This document shows positions 1 to 8,929 of a stretch of DNA of 64,000 nucleotides, piece after piece. Each line of letters starts with the position of its first letter. Position 1 is the stretch's first letter. Source of the DNA: Eubacteriaceae bacterium (GTDB taxonomy: Bacteria > Bacillota > Clostridia > Eubacteriales > Anaerofustaceae); contig JAFXKY010000046.1 in NCBI GenBank assembly GCA_017531485.1, forward strand, positions 1 through 64,000, read 5' to 3'. Position numbers and translations under genes: made by a program. Under the pieces are notes generated by a model. It was not told the origin of the DNA. It ran no database searches and worked only from the letters and a program-made list of their open reading frames with translations.

Positions 1-137
1 ACGAATTCACCTGTGCCGAGTCTTTCGTGAAGTACTCTTGTGATTGCTGCTGTAAGTGTTGTCTTGCCGTGGTCTACGTGGCCGATTGTACCGATGTTTA
101 CATGCGGTTTCGTTCTTTCAAATTTCTGTTTTGCCAT
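1..137 (-). CDS. tuf: Elongation factor Tu, N-terminal fragment (runs off the window)
   Basis: Only the first 45 or so codons are inside the window. The reverse strand begins [20 protein letters not shown] and continues into [12 protein letters not shown]. The GHVDHGKTT stretch is the P-loop (G1) of translational GTPase EF-Tu, which delivers aminoacyl-tRNA to the ribosome. The start at 137 follows a TAAGGAG ribosome binding site and a consensus promoter lies about 55 bases further upstream. The rest of the gene, including switch regions and domains 2 and 3, lies beyond base 1. Identification is firm because the EF-Tu N-terminus is almost invariant. Confidence 0.97.
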   Translation of the reverse strand, partial: MAKQKFERTKPHVNIGTIGHVDHGKTTLTAAITRVLHERLGTGEF

Positions 138-189
138 TTTTGCTCCTTATTTTCATCAGATATACGCCATAAAGGCACAATACACGGTC

Positions 190-218
190 ATTGTACTAAA
201 TATATACTCTCGTGTCAA
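190..218 (-). promoter_or_regulatory. Promoter of tuf
   Basis: On the minus strand there is a perfect -35 TTGACA (213-218) and a -10 TACAAT (190-195) separated by exactly 17 bases. It sits between the S4-domain gene and tuf, so tuf has its own strong promoter and does not depend on readthrough from proS. Confidence 0.8.
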
Positions 219-244
219 TTATTTCGCGAAAAATGCTTAAAATT

Positions 245-601
245 TTACAGATCCAGTACGATATATCGCCCTTCGTCGGGCTCTTTTTCTATGGTGATGT
301 ATCCTTCCCAGAAATCTTCCTCCGTGAGAATGCATTCCACCTTCGGAACGACTTCATTGTTTACCGTGAGTCTTCCTTCGTTTATCATCCTCTCTGCCTC
401 TCTCTCCGACGACGCAAGACCGCAGGAAATTAAGATATCGGAAATAAAGATCCCGTACTGTACGCCTTCGAGTTTTACCGGATAAGCAGGAAAGCGGGAG
501 AGGTCCACTTCCACTTCTTCGTACTCGTCGTATTCATCATACTCTCCGTACTCTGAAAAGTCTTCCTCATCCCACTCATAATTTTCAAAATATTCTTCCA
601 T
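245..601 (-). CDS. Small acidic protein with C-terminal S4-like RNA-binding domain
   Basis: A 118-residue protein whose first 32 residues are extremely acidic and aromatic (Glu, Asp, Tyr repeats). Residues 50-85 (ISDILISCGLASSEREAERM followed by INEGRLTVNNEVV) match the S4 fold, in particular the tRNA-binding tail of tyrosyl-tRNA synthetase. It starts 3 bases after the proS stop, so it is co-transcribed with proS and under the same T-box. An RNA-binding role in translation or ribosome quality control is inferred from fold and context; no catalytic domain is present. It is too short to be a synthetase, pseudouridine synthase or HSP15-type protein with the usual extensions. The exact function is unknown. 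Confidence 0.75.
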   Translation of the reverse strand: MEEYFENYEWDEEDFSEYGEYDEYDEYEEVEVDLSRFPAYPVKLEGVQYGIFISDILISCGLASSEREAERMINEGRLTVNNEVVPKVECILTEEDFWEGYITIEKEPDEGRYIVLDL

Positions 602-604
602 GAA

Positions 605-2053
605 TTAATATGCTCTTGCGAAATAAGCGAGCTTCTGAGCTTTTTTGCCGCAGCATACGCAAGTGTCGCTGCCGATGTTTTCCTGTTCAAACGGCATGCA
701 GCGGAGTGTTGCTCCCGTAACTTCCTTGATCTTGTCTTCGCAGGCACGGTCTTCACACCACATAGCTTTGATGAAACCGGGGTTTGTCTTGATAGAAGTT
801 TCGAATGTTTCCATATCGTGAGCAACAGTCGTTCTTTCTTCGCGGTGCTTGAGAGCCATCTGGTACATGTTCTTCTGGATATCTTCGAGAAGGTCACAGA
901 GAACTTTCTTGATGTTTTCGTAATTTTCGCCCCATTCAACGAAGAGTTTTTCGCCTGTGTCGCGGCGTACGAGAACGCACTGACGGTTTTCGATGTCTTT
1001 TGGACCGAGTTCGATACGAACGGGAACGCCCTTCATTTCGTATTCATTGAATTTCCAGCCCGGTGTGTTGTTTTCGTTGTCGTCGAGTTTTACTCTTACG
1101 TCGTCGCAAAGTGCTTCGAAGAGAGCTTTCGCGCTGTCAACAACGCCTTCTTTGTGCTGCTGAACCGGAATGATGACTGCCTGGATCGGTGCGATTCTCG
1201 GCGGCATCTTAAGACCGTTGTCATCGCCGTGAACCATGATGATCCCGCCGATAAGTCTTGTTGAAACGCCCCATGATGTTGAATATCCGTACTGTTCCTT
1301 GTTGTCTCTGCCGAGGAACTTGATGTCGAAAGCTTTTGCGAAGTGATCTCCGAGGTTGTGGCTTGTGCCGCTCTGGAGAGCCTGTCCGTCATGCATGAGG
1401 GCTTCGATTGTGTATGTTGCGTGTGCTCCTGCGAAACGTTCTTTTTCAGACTTCTGACCTACCACCATCGGAATAGCGAGGAATTCTTCAGTTACTTTTC
1501 TGTAAATTTCAAGCATTCTGAGTGTTTCTTCCTGAGCTTCTTCGAATGTTTCGTGAACTGTATGGCCTTCCTGCCATAAGAATTCGCTTGTACGGAGGAA
1601 CGGACGTGTTGTCTTTTCCCAACGGACAACGTTTGCCCACTGGTTATAAAGGAACGGAAGATCTCTGTAAGAGTTGAGCCATTTTGCATACATGCTGCAG
1701 ATGATCGTTTCTGATGTGGGACGTACGCAGAGTCTTTCAGCGAGTTCTTCGTTTCCGCCGTGTGTTACCCATGCAACTTCCGGTGCGAAACCTTCAACGT
1801 GTTCTTTTTCCTTGTTGAGGAAGCTTTCCGGAATGAGAAGAGGGAAGTACATGTTCTGATGTCCTGTTTTCTTGAATTCAGCGTCAAATGCCTTCTGGAT
1901 GTTTTCCCAGAGTGCATATCCGTACGCACGGATTACCATGAAGCCTTTTACAGGTGCATAGTCAACCATTTCTGTCTTTGTGATAACGTCTGTGTACCAC
2001 TTCGCGAAATCCACGTCCATCGGCGTGATAGCGTCTTTTTTCTGTTTTGCCAT
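605..2053 (-). CDS. proS: Prolyl-tRNA synthetase, archaeal/eukaryotic-like type
   Basis: Class II synthetase of 482 residues that charges tRNA-Pro. The order of motifs is N-terminal [10 protein letters not shown], motif 2 around [12 protein letters not shown] (residue ~155), motif 3 near [21 protein letters not shown] (split, ~275), an anticodon-binding domain (~300-400) and a C-terminal zinc-type domain with [10 protein letters not shown] and a terminal Tyr. The length and C-terminal zinc domain are those of the ProS-3 (archaeal-like) group; the long bacterial type with an inserted editing domain is excluded. The start at 2053 has AGGAGC upstream. A proline T-box leader precedes it, which fits the enzyme. 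The downstream S4 gene is 3 bases away. Confidence 0.97.
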   Translation of the reverse strand: MAKQKKDAITPMDVDFAKWYTDVITKTEMVDYAPVKGFMVIRAYGYALWENIQKAFDAEFKKTGHQNMYFPLLIPESFLNKEKEHVEGFAPEVAWVTHGGNEELAERLCVRPTSETIICSMYAKWLNSYRDLPFLYNQWANVVRWEKTTRPFLRTSEFLWQEGHTVHETFEEAQEETLRMLEIYRKVTEEFLAIPMVVGQKSEKERFAGAHATYTIEALMHDGQALQSGTSHNLGDHFAKAFDIKFLGRDNKEQYGYSTSWGVSTRLIGGIIMVHGDDNGLKMPPRIAPIQAVIIPVQQHKEGVVDSAKALFEALCDDVRVKLDDNENNTPGWKFNEYEMKGVPVRIELGPKDIENRQCVLVRRDTGEKLFVEWGENYENIKKVLCDLLEDIQKNMYQMALKHREERTTVAHDMETFETSIKTNPGFIKAMWCEDRACEDKIKEVTGATLRCMPFEQENIGSDTCVCCGKKAQKLAYFARAY

Positions 2054-2084
2054 TTTGTTGCTCCTATATGAATTATATTTTGTT

Positions 2085-2300
2085 AGATAATAAAAGGATC
2101 ATGCTGCTTTTAGAGCGACATGACCCGCGGTACCATCTAAATTTGCAGAAAACTCTGCCTCAATTACGCCTTAACGCGGCAAACGTGCAGGCATTTCCTC
2201 CTGCCGGCTGAAGGGTGGGTAATCATTTTCGGCTTTCTCAGCATCCGCCTTCTCTGTAAGTACGATATTTTCCCTTGTTTTCGCCTTTAAATTACCAGGA
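2085..2300 (-). promoter_or_regulatory. T-box leader of proS (tRNA-Pro sensing)
   Basis: The leader between the promoter and proS contains the hallmark T-box sequence TGGTACCGCGG (complement of 2125-2135). The TGGT can pair with the ACCA end of an uncharged tRNA carrying A73, as tRNA-Pro does. Immediately after it lies a terminator hairpin: GGGTCATG (2126-2119) with CATGATCC (2103-2096), followed by a U-rich tract. The antiterminator and terminator share bases, as expected for this switch. Low charged tRNA-Pro should permit proS transcription. I could not place the stem I specifier codon with certainty. Confidence 0.88.
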
Positions 2301-2301
2301 C

Positions 2302-2330
2302 AGTATATAAAAAAAATCCCTCTTTGTCAA
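2302..2330 (-). promoter_or_regulatory. Promoter of proS, embedded in the rarA terminator
   Basis: Minus-strand TTGACA (2325-2330), 17-base spacer, TATACT (2302-2307). Four bases of the -35 element are the loop of the terminator hairpin that ends the upstream rarA transcript. Confidence 0.85.
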
Positions 2331-2335
2331 GAGGG
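2309..2335 (-). terminator. Rho-independent terminator of plsY-rarA
   Basis: Minus strand: CCCTCTT, loop GACA, AAGAGGG, then A and eight T. A 7-bp stem with a strong U-tract lies 25 bases after the rarA stop. It overlaps the proS promoter. Confidence 0.88.
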
Positions 2336-2360
2336 AATGTATTTATTATTCATTTTTATG

Positions 2361-3686
2361 TTATTTATCTTCCCCCTTGAGGTATTCCTGATATGCTTTC
2401 AGTCTCTTTTCATATCCGATCTCTGTGGGGAAGTAGTACTGCTTCTGACTGCCTTTGGGGCGATAGTCCTGTTTAACGTAGTGCTTCGGATAATCATGCG
2501 GATATTTATAATCCGGATCGTCCTTGTCATTTGACAGCTTATGTCCCGTTGAACGAAGGTGATGCGGAACCTGTGCCGTGGGATTTTTTTCTATGTCCGC
2601 CATCGCCATATTAATCGCCATATAAGCGGAATTTGATTTCGGAGCGCAGGAGAGATATACCGCACAATGCGCAAGATTGATCCTCGCTTCCGGAAGGCCG
2701 ATGATCTCGACGGCGCGGAATGTGGAAACCGCAAGATCGAGAGCCGACGAATCGGCGCAACCGACATCTTCGGAAGCAAATATTACCATTCTCCTTGCGA
2801 TAAACTTCGGATCTTCTCCTGCATACAACATCTTCGCCAGCCAGTATACGGCGCTGTCCGGATCGCTGCCGCGCATGGATTTTATGAACGCGGAAATCGT
2901 GTCGTAATGCTCATTTCCGTTTTTGTCGTAACGTATGGTCCGTTTCTGAACGCAGTCTTCCATTACTTCAAGATCGATCAGGATAACTCCGTCCTCGTTT
3001 TTGCTTGTGCTTAAAAACGCAAGTTCGAGTGCATTCAGGGCCGTCCTTCCGTCGCCGCTTGATACTCTTGCGAGAAAATCAAGGGCTTCATCCGTAAGTT
3101 CGATCTTATGTTTTCCGAGCCCGCGTTCTTCATCACTGAGTGCGTTTCTGACGATGGTCTTGATGTCGCTTTGTGTGAGTTCGTTGAGTGTGATCAGCGT
3201 ACTTCTTGAAAGAAGAGCCGAATTGATCTCGAAATGGGGATTTTCGGTTGTTGCCCCGATCATTGTTATTATTCCTTTTTCCACGGAAGGCAGCAGCGCA
3301 TCCTGCTGGGATTTGTTGAAACGGTGAATTTCATCGATAAAGAGGATCGTCGGCTTGTTATATGCGGATAACAGCTTCTTTGCATCTTCAATGACTTTTT
3401 TTATGTCACCGACTCCGCTTGTGACCGCATTGATGCTCACAAACTCGCTCTTTGTGGACTGAGCGATGATCTTTGCGAGAGTGGTCTTGCCGCATCCCGC
3501 AGGTCCTGCGAAGATCATTGAAGAGATCCTGTCCGCGTTTATCATTCTGTAAAGCAGTTTTCCCTTATCCGCGATGTGCCTCTGGCCGACAAACTCATCG
3601 AGATTTCTCGGGCGCATCCTGTCGGCGAGAGGGGCTTTTGAAGAGAGATTCTCTTCTAAGGTCATGTCAAAAAATGAACCTGTCAA
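2361..3686 (-). CDS. rarA: Replication-associated recombination protein A (MgsA/RarA), AAA+ ATPase
   Basis: A 441-residue clamp-loader-like AAA+ ATPase that acts at stalled forks. Residues 15-35 read [18 protein letters not shown], the family signature. Walker A is GPAGCGKTT (~60), Walker B is [10 protein letters not shown] (~113), a sensor/arginine-finger region follows, and the C-terminal MgsA domain includes [20 protein letters not shown]. The start is taken as TTG at 3686 because AAGGA sits 5 bases upstream. An ATG seven codons inside is a possible alternative. It begins 1 base after the plsY stop, so the two form an operon. Length is normal for the family. Confidence 0.95.
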   Translation of the reverse strand: MTGSFFDMTLEENLSSKAPLADRMRPRNLDEFVGQRHIADKGKLLYRMINADRISSMIFAGPAGCGKTTLAKIIAQSTKSEFVSINAVTSGVGDIKKVIEDAKKLLSAYNKPTILFIDEIHRFNKSQQDALLPSVEKGIITMIGATTENPHFEINSALLSRSTLITLNELTQSDIKTIVRNALSDEERGLGKHKIELTDEALDFLARVSSGDGRTALNALELAFLSTSKNEDGVILIDLEVMEDCVQKRTIRYDKNGNEHYDTISAFIKSMRGSDPDSAVYWLAKMLYAGEDPKFIARRMVIFASEDVGCADSSALDLAVSTFRAVEIIGLPEARINLAHCAVYLSCAPKSNSAYMAINMAMADIEKNPTAQVPHHLRSTGHKLSNDKDDPDYKYPHDYPKHYVKQDYRPKGSQKQYYFPTEIGYEKRLKAYQEYLKGEDK

Positions 3687-3687
3687 A

Positions 3688-4287
3688 TCAGTCCTTCTTT
3701 CTTAAATATGTCTTTCTTTCCGTTCCCGTGAGAAGTCGGTGGATGTTTGAACGGTGTCCGTAAATGCAAAGTGCCGCATTGACCGCAAAAAATACCGTCG
3801 CAGGAATGCTGTCAAGCATGAACCACGCGAGGATGGGAGTAAGCGCAATACTTACACATGCCCCGAGGGAAACGTATTTTGTCAAAAACGCGATGGTAAG
3901 ACCGATCGTGATCCAGATAAGACCCAATCTCCAGTCAATTGCGAGAGAAACTCCGCCGGAAACAGCGATGCCTTTTCCGCCTTTGAAGCCTTCAAAGATG
4001 GGGTAGTTATGTCCGATAACAGCTGCAAACGCACCTGCATAAACCGCGAGATCACTTCCGCTGAAACGTTTTGCAAGCATAACGGCGATTATGCCTTTTG
4101 CAACGTCAAAGACTATTACCATAAACGCGACTCCGATACCGTACGTTCTGAGAGTGTTGGTCGCTCCCGCATTTCCGCTGCCGTAGTTGCGGATATCATC
4201 GTGTTTTACCATTTTTGAATATATGATAGCTGCATTGAGAGAGCCCAAAAGGTAGGCTGTTGTTATTAAAATAATGTCTTTTACCAT
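3688..4287 (-). CDS. plsY: Acyl-phosphate:glycerol-3-phosphate acyltransferase PlsY
   Basis: Integral membrane enzyme of about 199 residues that makes lysophosphatidate from acyl-phosphate. The first helix reads AYLLGSLNAAIIYSK, followed by the conserved NYGSGNAGATNTLRT, the catalytic/phosphate loop GHNYPIFEGFKGGKGIA and the later helices with SLGACVSIALTP. The ORF is open 41 codons further upstream, but that extension is not PlsY-like, so I start at the ATG at 4287. A GGAGG lies 13 bases upstream, longer than usual; an in-frame ATT three codons earlier would give normal spacing. It is the first gene of the plsY-rarA operon. Confidence 0.94.
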   Translation of the reverse strand: MVKDIILITTAYLLGSLNAAIIYSKMVKHDDIRNYGSGNAGATNTLRTYGIGVAFMVIVFDVAKGIIAVMLAKRFSGSDLAVYAGAFAAVIGHNYPIFEGFKGGKGIAVSGGVSLAIDWRLGLIWITIGLTIAFLTKYVSLGACVSIALTPILAWFMLDSIPATVFFAVNAALCIYGHRSNIHRLLTGTERKTYLRKKD

Positions 4288-4336
4288 TGTCTGAATGTTT
4301 CCTCCGGGAGATTTTTGAAAAATTAATATTTTGTGC

Positions 4337-4365
4337 TTGCATAGCATCTTGTTAGAATTTATAAT
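4337..4365 (+). promoter_or_regulatory. Promoter of iorAB
   Basis: TTGCAT (4337-4342), 17 bases, TATAAT (4360-4365), placing transcription start about 80 bases before iorA. It overlaps the 5' side of the divergent plsY region. Confidence 0.65.
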
Positions 4366-4454
4366 TGATTTTAACACAAACACAAGAATATTTCCATAAT
4401 AAAAAGGCAAGATAAATATTTTCTTACCGAAAAGTCATTTGGAGGAAAAAGTTT

Positions 4455-6251
4455 ATGAAAAATTTACTTACAGGCAACGAAGCTGTCGCTCTCGGTGCTG
4501 TTGACTCCGGAGTGAAGTATGCGGGAGCATATCCCGGCACACCCAGTACGGAGATCGTGGAAAACCTTTCTTTATGTAAGGAAGAACTTTACAGCGAATG
4601 GGCACCAAACGAAAAAGTTGCCCTCGAAGGCGCTATCGGTGCCTGCTATGCGGGAGTGAGATCTCTCGCCTGCATGAAACACGTCGGTCTTAACGTTGCG
4701 GCTGACCCGTTCTTCACAAATGCATATACAGGCGTAAACGCAGGTCTTGTAGTTGTCAGCGCTGACGACCCGGGAATGCACTCTTCACAGAACGAGCAGG
4801 ACAACCGTCATTATGCTTATCACGCAAACGTTCCCATGTTCGAGCCCTCAGACTCTCAGGAATGTTACGATATGATGAGAGAAGCTTATGAAATCAGCGA
4901 AAAGTACGACACTCCCGTCCTTATGCGCCTTACTACAAGAGTTTCTCACTCAAAATCCATCGTCGAAAGAAAAGAAAAACTTGATGTTCCTTTCAGACCT
5001 TTTGAAAAAACTCCGACGAAATATGTCGCTGTTCCCGCAGTTGCAAAGGGACTTAAAGTAAAAGTTATAAAGAGAAAAGAAGAGCTTGAAAAATATTCCG
5101 AAACATCGGTATTCAACAAAGCGGAATATTATGACAAAAAAATCGGCGTCATCGCTTCCGGCATCTGCTATCAGTACGCAGTTGACGTTCTCGGCAAAAA
5201 CGCTTCTTACCTCAAACTCGGATTTACATACCCGCTTCCGACAGACCTTATCAAAGAATTCGCTTCAAACGTTGAACAGATCTACGTTATCGAAGAAAAT
5301 GATCCCGTAATGGAAACACAGATCCGCGCTCTCGGAATCGAGGTCATCGGTAAGGACCGTTTCCCGCTTACAGGCGAAATGCTTCCGCAGATCATCAGAA
5401 AAGTCATCCTTGGTGATGCGAATGAAGTGACAGCAATCGACAAATCCGACATGCCGGCCCGTCCGCCCGCACTCTGCAGCGGATGTCCCCACAGAGGCAT
5501 CTTCTACAGCCTTGCAAAGAACAAGAAAAGACGCGACAGGATCTATATCTCAGGCGACATCGGATGTTACAGCCTCGGATATGCTGATCCGTATAACGCT
5601 ATGGATTCACTCATCTGCATGGGCGCGAGCATTTCAGCGGCTCACGGCGCAAGTAAAGTATATGATATGATGGGTCTTGCGGAAAATAAGGCTGTTGCCG
5701 TTATCGGTGACAGCACATTCTTCCATACGGGCATCAACAGCCTTATGAACGTGGCTTATAACAACTCAAAAGTTATAACCATCATCCTCGATAACCGTAT
5801 CACAGGTATGACAGGACATCAGCAGAACCCCGGCACGGGTTATACTGCTCAGGGAGATGAAGCACTTATGCTCGATATCCCGACGATCGTAAAGGCTGTC
5901 GGCATCAAAAATGTCACAACCATCAACCCCAACGACCTTTCATCAGTCGACGAAGCAATAAATTCAGCTATGGAATATGACGGCCCGTCCGTAATAATCG
6001 CAAGATATCCCTGCGCCCTCAAACGATTCTCCAAAGAGGACAAGAGTGAATTCGGCGAAATGTATGTTGAAAGATATTCTGTTGATGCTGAAAAATGTAC
6101 AGGATGCAAAAACTGCCTCAGAAGCGGTTGCCCGGCAATCAGCTTCGACAAGACTGAAAACAAGGCAAAAATCAGCGATGACAGCTGTCTCGGATGCAGC
6201 ATCTGCTCACAGATCTGCAAACACGATGCGATCAAGAAGGTGGTGAAGTAA
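4455..6251 (+). CDS. iorA: Indolepyruvate ferredoxin oxidoreductase, alpha subunit
   Basis: A 598-residue thiamine-diphosphate enzyme that oxidatively decarboxylates aryl-pyruvates from aromatic amino acid breakdown and reduces ferredoxin. The N-terminal domain begins LLTGNEAVALGAVDSGVKYA and contains GAYPGTPSTEIVE. The TPP-binding region (~350-430) has GCPHRGIFY, GDIGCYSLG and GDSTFFHTGINS. The C-terminus carries two [4Fe-4S] motifs, CTGCKNCLRSGCP and CLGCSICSQICK. GGAGG lies 10 bases before the ATG. The partner gene iorB starts 1 base after the stop. Full length and all cofactor motifs are present. Confidence 0.96.
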   Translation: MKNLLTGNEAVALGAVDSGVKYAGAYPGTPSTEIVENLSLCKEELYSEWAPNEKVALEGAIGACYAGVRSLACMKHVGLNVAADPFFTNAYTGVNAGLVVVSADDPGMHSSQNEQDNRHYAYHANVPMFEPSDSQECYDMMREAYEISEKYDTPVLMRLTTRVSHSKSIVERKEKLDVPFRPFEKTPTKYVAVPAVAKGLKVKVIKRKEELEKYSETSVFNKAEYYDKKIGVIASGICYQYAVDVLGKNASYLKLGFTYPLPTDLIKEFASNVEQIYVIEENDPVMETQIRALGIEVIGKDRFPLTGEMLPQIIRKVILGDANEVTAIDKSDMPARPPALCSGCPHRGIFYSLAKNKKRRDRIYISGDIGCYSLGYADPYNAMDSLICMGASISAAHGASKVYDMMGLAENKAVAVIGDSTFFHTGINSLMNVAYNNSKVITIILDNRITGMTGHQQNPGTGYTAQGDEALMLDIPTIVKAVGIKNVTTINPNDLSSVDEAINSAMEYDGPSVIIARYPCALKRFSKEDKSEFGEMYVERYSVDAEKCTGCKNCLRSGCPAISFDKTENKAKISDDSCLGCSICSQICKHDAIKKVVK

Positions 6252-6252
6252 T

Positions 6253-6828
6253 ATGACAAACAGAATCATGATCGTCGGCGTCGGCGGACAGGGAACGATA
6301 CTTTGCGGCAAGCTCCTCACCATCGCCCTTATGAAGGCAGGCTATGACGTAAAGATGACGGAAATTCACGGAATGAGCCAGAGAGGCGGAAGCGTAAGCT
6401 CAGAGATCAGCTATTCCGATAAAGTGTACAGCCCCGTAACGGAAACAGGCGGAGCGGACATAATCGTTGCTTTCGAAAAGCTCGAAGCCCTCAGATATTC
6501 CGACAACCTCAAACCTTCGGGAAAAATGATCATCAATGATCACGTAATGTATCCTGCAAGCGTTCTTTCCGCAAAAGCGGATTACCCGGAAGATCTCAAT
6601 TCACGCATCAGCGAAAAATTCAACGCAAGCTTTTTAAAGGCAAGCGAAGCAGCAAAAGAGCTTGGCAACACAAAAGTCATGAACATCATCCTTCTCGGCG
6701 CTCTCGCAAAAGCTCTTGACCTTGACGGAGTGAACTGGGATGAGATCATCGAAGAAAATGTAAAAGCAAACTTCGTTGAAATAAATAAAAAGGCATTCCG
6801 TTACGGTCATGACAACATTAATCTGTAA
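6253..6828 (+). CDS. iorB: Indolepyruvate ferredoxin oxidoreductase, beta subunit
   Basis: A 191-residue gamma-type pyruvate:ferredoxin oxidoreductase subunit. The N-terminus IMIVGVGGQGTILCGKLL is the Rossmann-like signature of the family, followed by EIHGMSQRGGSVSSEI, also typical. It forms the heterodimer with IorA and lies directly after it with a GGTGG ribosome site inside the end of iorA, so translation is probably coupled. Confidence 0.95.
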   Translation: MTNRIMIVGVGGQGTILCGKLLTIALMKAGYDVKMTEIHGMSQRGGSVSSEISYSDKVYSPVTETGGADIIVAFEKLEALRYSDNLKPSGKMIINDHVMYPASVLSAKADYPEDLNSRISEKFNASFLKASEAAKELGNTKVMNIILLGALAKALDLDGVNWDEIIEENVKANFVEINKKAFRYGHDNINL

Positions 6829-6834
6829 ATTGTG

Positions 6835-6863
6835 TTGCAGTAACAGCACGAATGTGGTATAAT
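6835..6863 (+). promoter_or_regulatory. Promoter of yebC
   Basis: TTGCAG (6835-6840), 17 bases, TATAAT (6858-6863), 35 bases upstream of the yebC start. Confidence 0.75.
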
Positions 6864-6897
6864 ATAACGAAAAATTTAACTCGAAGAGGAATATATC

Positions 6898-7647
6898 ATG
6901 TCAGGACATAATAAGTGGACCAATATCAAGCATAAAAAAGGCAAACAGGACGCTATCAAAGGCAAGATCTACACAAAAATGGGTAAACTCATTGCCGTTG
7001 CCGCAAGAGAAGGCGGAAGCGATCCGTCCACAAACGCAAAATTAAAAGAAGCTATTGCAAAAGCAAAGGCAAACAATATGCCTAACGACAACATCGAAAG
7101 AGCCATCAAAAAAGGCGCAGGTGAACTCGGCGGCGGAAATTACGAAAACATCACATATGAAGGATACGGCATCGGCGGCATCGCAGTAATCGTAGAAACA
7201 CTTACAGACAACCGTAACCGTACAGCAGGGGATGTACGTTACATCTTCGACAAAAACGGCGGTAACTTGGGTTCTTCAGGATGCGTATCTTACTTATTCG
7301 ACGAAAAGGGAACTATCCTTATCGACGCGGAAGATTGTCCGCTTGATGAAGATGCTCTCATGGAACTTGCTCTTGATGCAGGCGCAGACAACTTCGAAAC
7401 AAGCGAAGACGGTTATGAGATCACAACAGAACCTGCTGATTTCGCAGCTGTTCTCAAAGCTATCGAAGACGCAAACATCCCCACAGTTTCTGCGGAAGTT
7501 GCAAAAGTTCCGCAGACGGAAACAGAACTCACAGATCCGGATCAGCTCAAGAAATTCCTCAAGATGCTGGATATGTTTGATGATAACGACGACGTTCAGG
7601 ATGTTTATCACAACGCTATTCTTCCGGAAGAAGATGACGAAGACTGA
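6898..7647 (+). CDS. yebC: YebC/TACO1-family protein
   Basis: A 249-residue protein of the YebC/PmpR/TACO1 family. The N-terminus MSGHNKWTNIKHKKGKQDA is almost invariant. Three domains follow, with NNMPNDNIERAIKKG, YEGYGIGGIAVIVE and RNRTAGDVRYIFDKNGG. Members are described as DNA-binding regulators or as ribosome-associated factors that relieve stalling at proline stretches; the sequence does not settle which applies here. The C-terminus is acidic. It is a single-gene transcription unit with its own promoter and terminator. Confidence 0.96.
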   Translation: MSGHNKWTNIKHKKGKQDAIKGKIYTKMGKLIAVAAREGGSDPSTNAKLKEAIAKAKANNMPNDNIERAIKKGAGELGGGNYENITYEGYGIGGIAVIVETLTDNRNRTAGDVRYIFDKNGGNLGSSGCVSYLFDEKGTILIDAEDCPLDEDALMELALDAGADNFETSEDGYEITTEPADFAAVLKAIEDANIPTVSAEVAKVPQTETELTDPDQLKKFLKMLDMFDDNDDVQDVYHNAILPEEDDED

Positions 7648-7659
7648 TCATTTGATTAA

Positions 7660-7686
7660 GGCGGAGAGGTTTCTCCGTCTTTTTGT
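7660..7686 (+). terminator. Terminator of yebC
   Basis: GGCGGAGA, loop GGTT, TCTCCGTC, then TTTTTG: an 8-bp stem with one G-U pair, 12 bases after the yebC stop. Confidence 0.88.
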
Positions 7687-7734
7687 TTTATATTGAACTA
7701 ATTGCAGAATATTCTTGAAATTCACCCAGGCCCA

Positions 7735-7763
7735 TTGACTGCAAGTGGAAAATAATATAAAAT
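7735..7763 (+). promoter_or_regulatory. Promoter of the URO-D-like gene
   Basis: TTGACT (7735-7740), 17 bases, TAAAAT (7758-7763), about 45 bases before the start codon. Confidence 0.6.
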
Positions 7764-7807
7764 AATATCAGGCCAACAAAAAAATAATTTTTAAAAGGAG
7801 AAAAATT

Positions 7808-8863
7808 ATGGTTTTAAAGAAAACATTCAGCCCCGAAGAACTTAAAGTTGTTGACGTAAAGCCGGGATTCATGGGAATGGGTCCGGGAGTTCCTCTTCTC
7901 AACACACCGATCTCTTACAGAGAAAACCTCAACGCAATCTACACAACAAAAGACGCTCTCTGGGTCGCTACATTCCAGGAATCAAGCGGAGTAATGTCGA
8001 AGCTTTATAACGACAACTTCTCTCGTCCGGGTCCGGACAACGACGGCATGGTCGACGTATTCGGTGCAAAATGGAAATGGGTCGCAAGCGCAGGCGGTTC
8101 AATCACAGCAGGCGGAGCACCGATCTTCACAGACGCAAACGAATGGAAAGAAAAGATCACTATCCCCGACGTAGACGCATGGGACTGGGAAACTGACCTC
8201 ATCGAATCAAACAAAAACCTTGATACGCGTTTCTCTCCGCAGTTCACTCTCATCAACGGTTTCTGGTTTGAAAGACTCATTACTCTTATGGACTTTGAAA
8301 ACGCTGCTATGGCACTGGTTGACGAAGATCAGCAGGATGCGGTAATCGAACTTTTCGGCGAACTCACAAACGTAGCATGCAAGATCGTCGATAAGGTTTG
8401 TCAGTACGTTCCGGCAGTAGACGGATTCTGCGTACATGACGACTGGGGCAGCCAGAGAAGCCCGTTTTTCTCAGAAGAGATCGCAAGAAAGATCTTCCTT
8501 CCGTTCATGAAACAGCTCGTCGATCATGTTCATTCAAAAGGTCGTTACATCACCATCCATTCCTGCGGACATATCGAAGACAGAATCAACATCCTCATCG
8601 AAGCCGGTCTCGACGGATGGCAGATGCAGAACATGAATGACGTCAAAAAGCTTCATGAGCTTTATGGCGACAAGATCGTTTTCGAAGCATGGCCGGATGA
8701 ATTTGATCCGAATGATGAAGAAGCTGCCAAAAAAGCTGCGAGAGATTTCGTTGATCACTTCTTCCAGCCCGGCAAACAGGCAATCATCGGATATAACGGC
8801 GGCGCAGCAATCGCCTGCAAAGCATTTGCCGACGAGCTTTATACATACGCAAGAACAAAATAA
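7808..8863 (+). CDS. URO-D/MtaA-superfamily protein, probable corrinoid-type methyltransferase
   Basis: A 351-residue uroporphyrinogen-decarboxylase-fold TIM barrel. The substrate-binding N-terminal MRQAGR motif of true HemE is missing, and a His-x-Cys-Gly zinc-type motif is present (IHSCGHIEDRI, ~240), as in MtaA/MtbA-like methyltransferases. Residues ~200-225 (AVDGFCVHDDWGSQRSPFFS) and the C-terminal GYNGGAA also fit the methyltransferase branch. It may move a methyl group between a small molecule and a corrinoid protein or demethylate a methoxy compound, but no corrinoid protein or reactivase gene is adjacent. Its own promoter, an AAAAGGAG ribosome site and a terminator make it monocistronic. 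The substrate is unknown. Confidence 0.8.
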   Translation: MVLKKTFSPEELKVVDVKPGFMGMGPGVPLLNTPISYRENLNAIYTTKDALWVATFQESSGVMSKLYNDNFSRPGPDNDGMVDVFGAKWKWVASAGGSITAGGAPIFTDANEWKEKITIPDVDAWDWETDLIESNKNLDTRFSPQFTLINGFWFERLITLMDFENAAMALVDEDQQDAVIELFGELTNVACKIVDKVCQYVPAVDGFCVHDDWGSQRSPFFSEEIARKIFLPFMKQLVDHVHSKGRYITIHSCGHIEDRINILIEAGLDGWQMQNMNDVKKLHELYGDKIVFEAWPDEFDPNDEEAAKKAARDFVDHFFQPGKQAIIGYNGGAAIACKAFADELYTYARTK

Positions 8864-8882
8864 ATCGCTGTTTCAGCATTTC

Positions 8883-8906
8883 AGACCGCCGGTTGGGCGG
8901 TCTTTT
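8883..8906 (+). terminator. Terminator of the URO-D-like gene
   Basis: AGACCGCC, loop GGTT, GGGCGGTCT with TTTT: an 8-bp GC-rich stem, 20 bases after the stop codon. Confidence 0.88.
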
Positions 8907-8929
8907 GTTGTGATAATAAACAGCAGAAT

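Noticed and set aside
4288-4410. Forty-one-residue N-terminal extension of PlsY
   Set aside because: The extension has no PlsY resemblance, and the normal family N-terminus begins at 4287.
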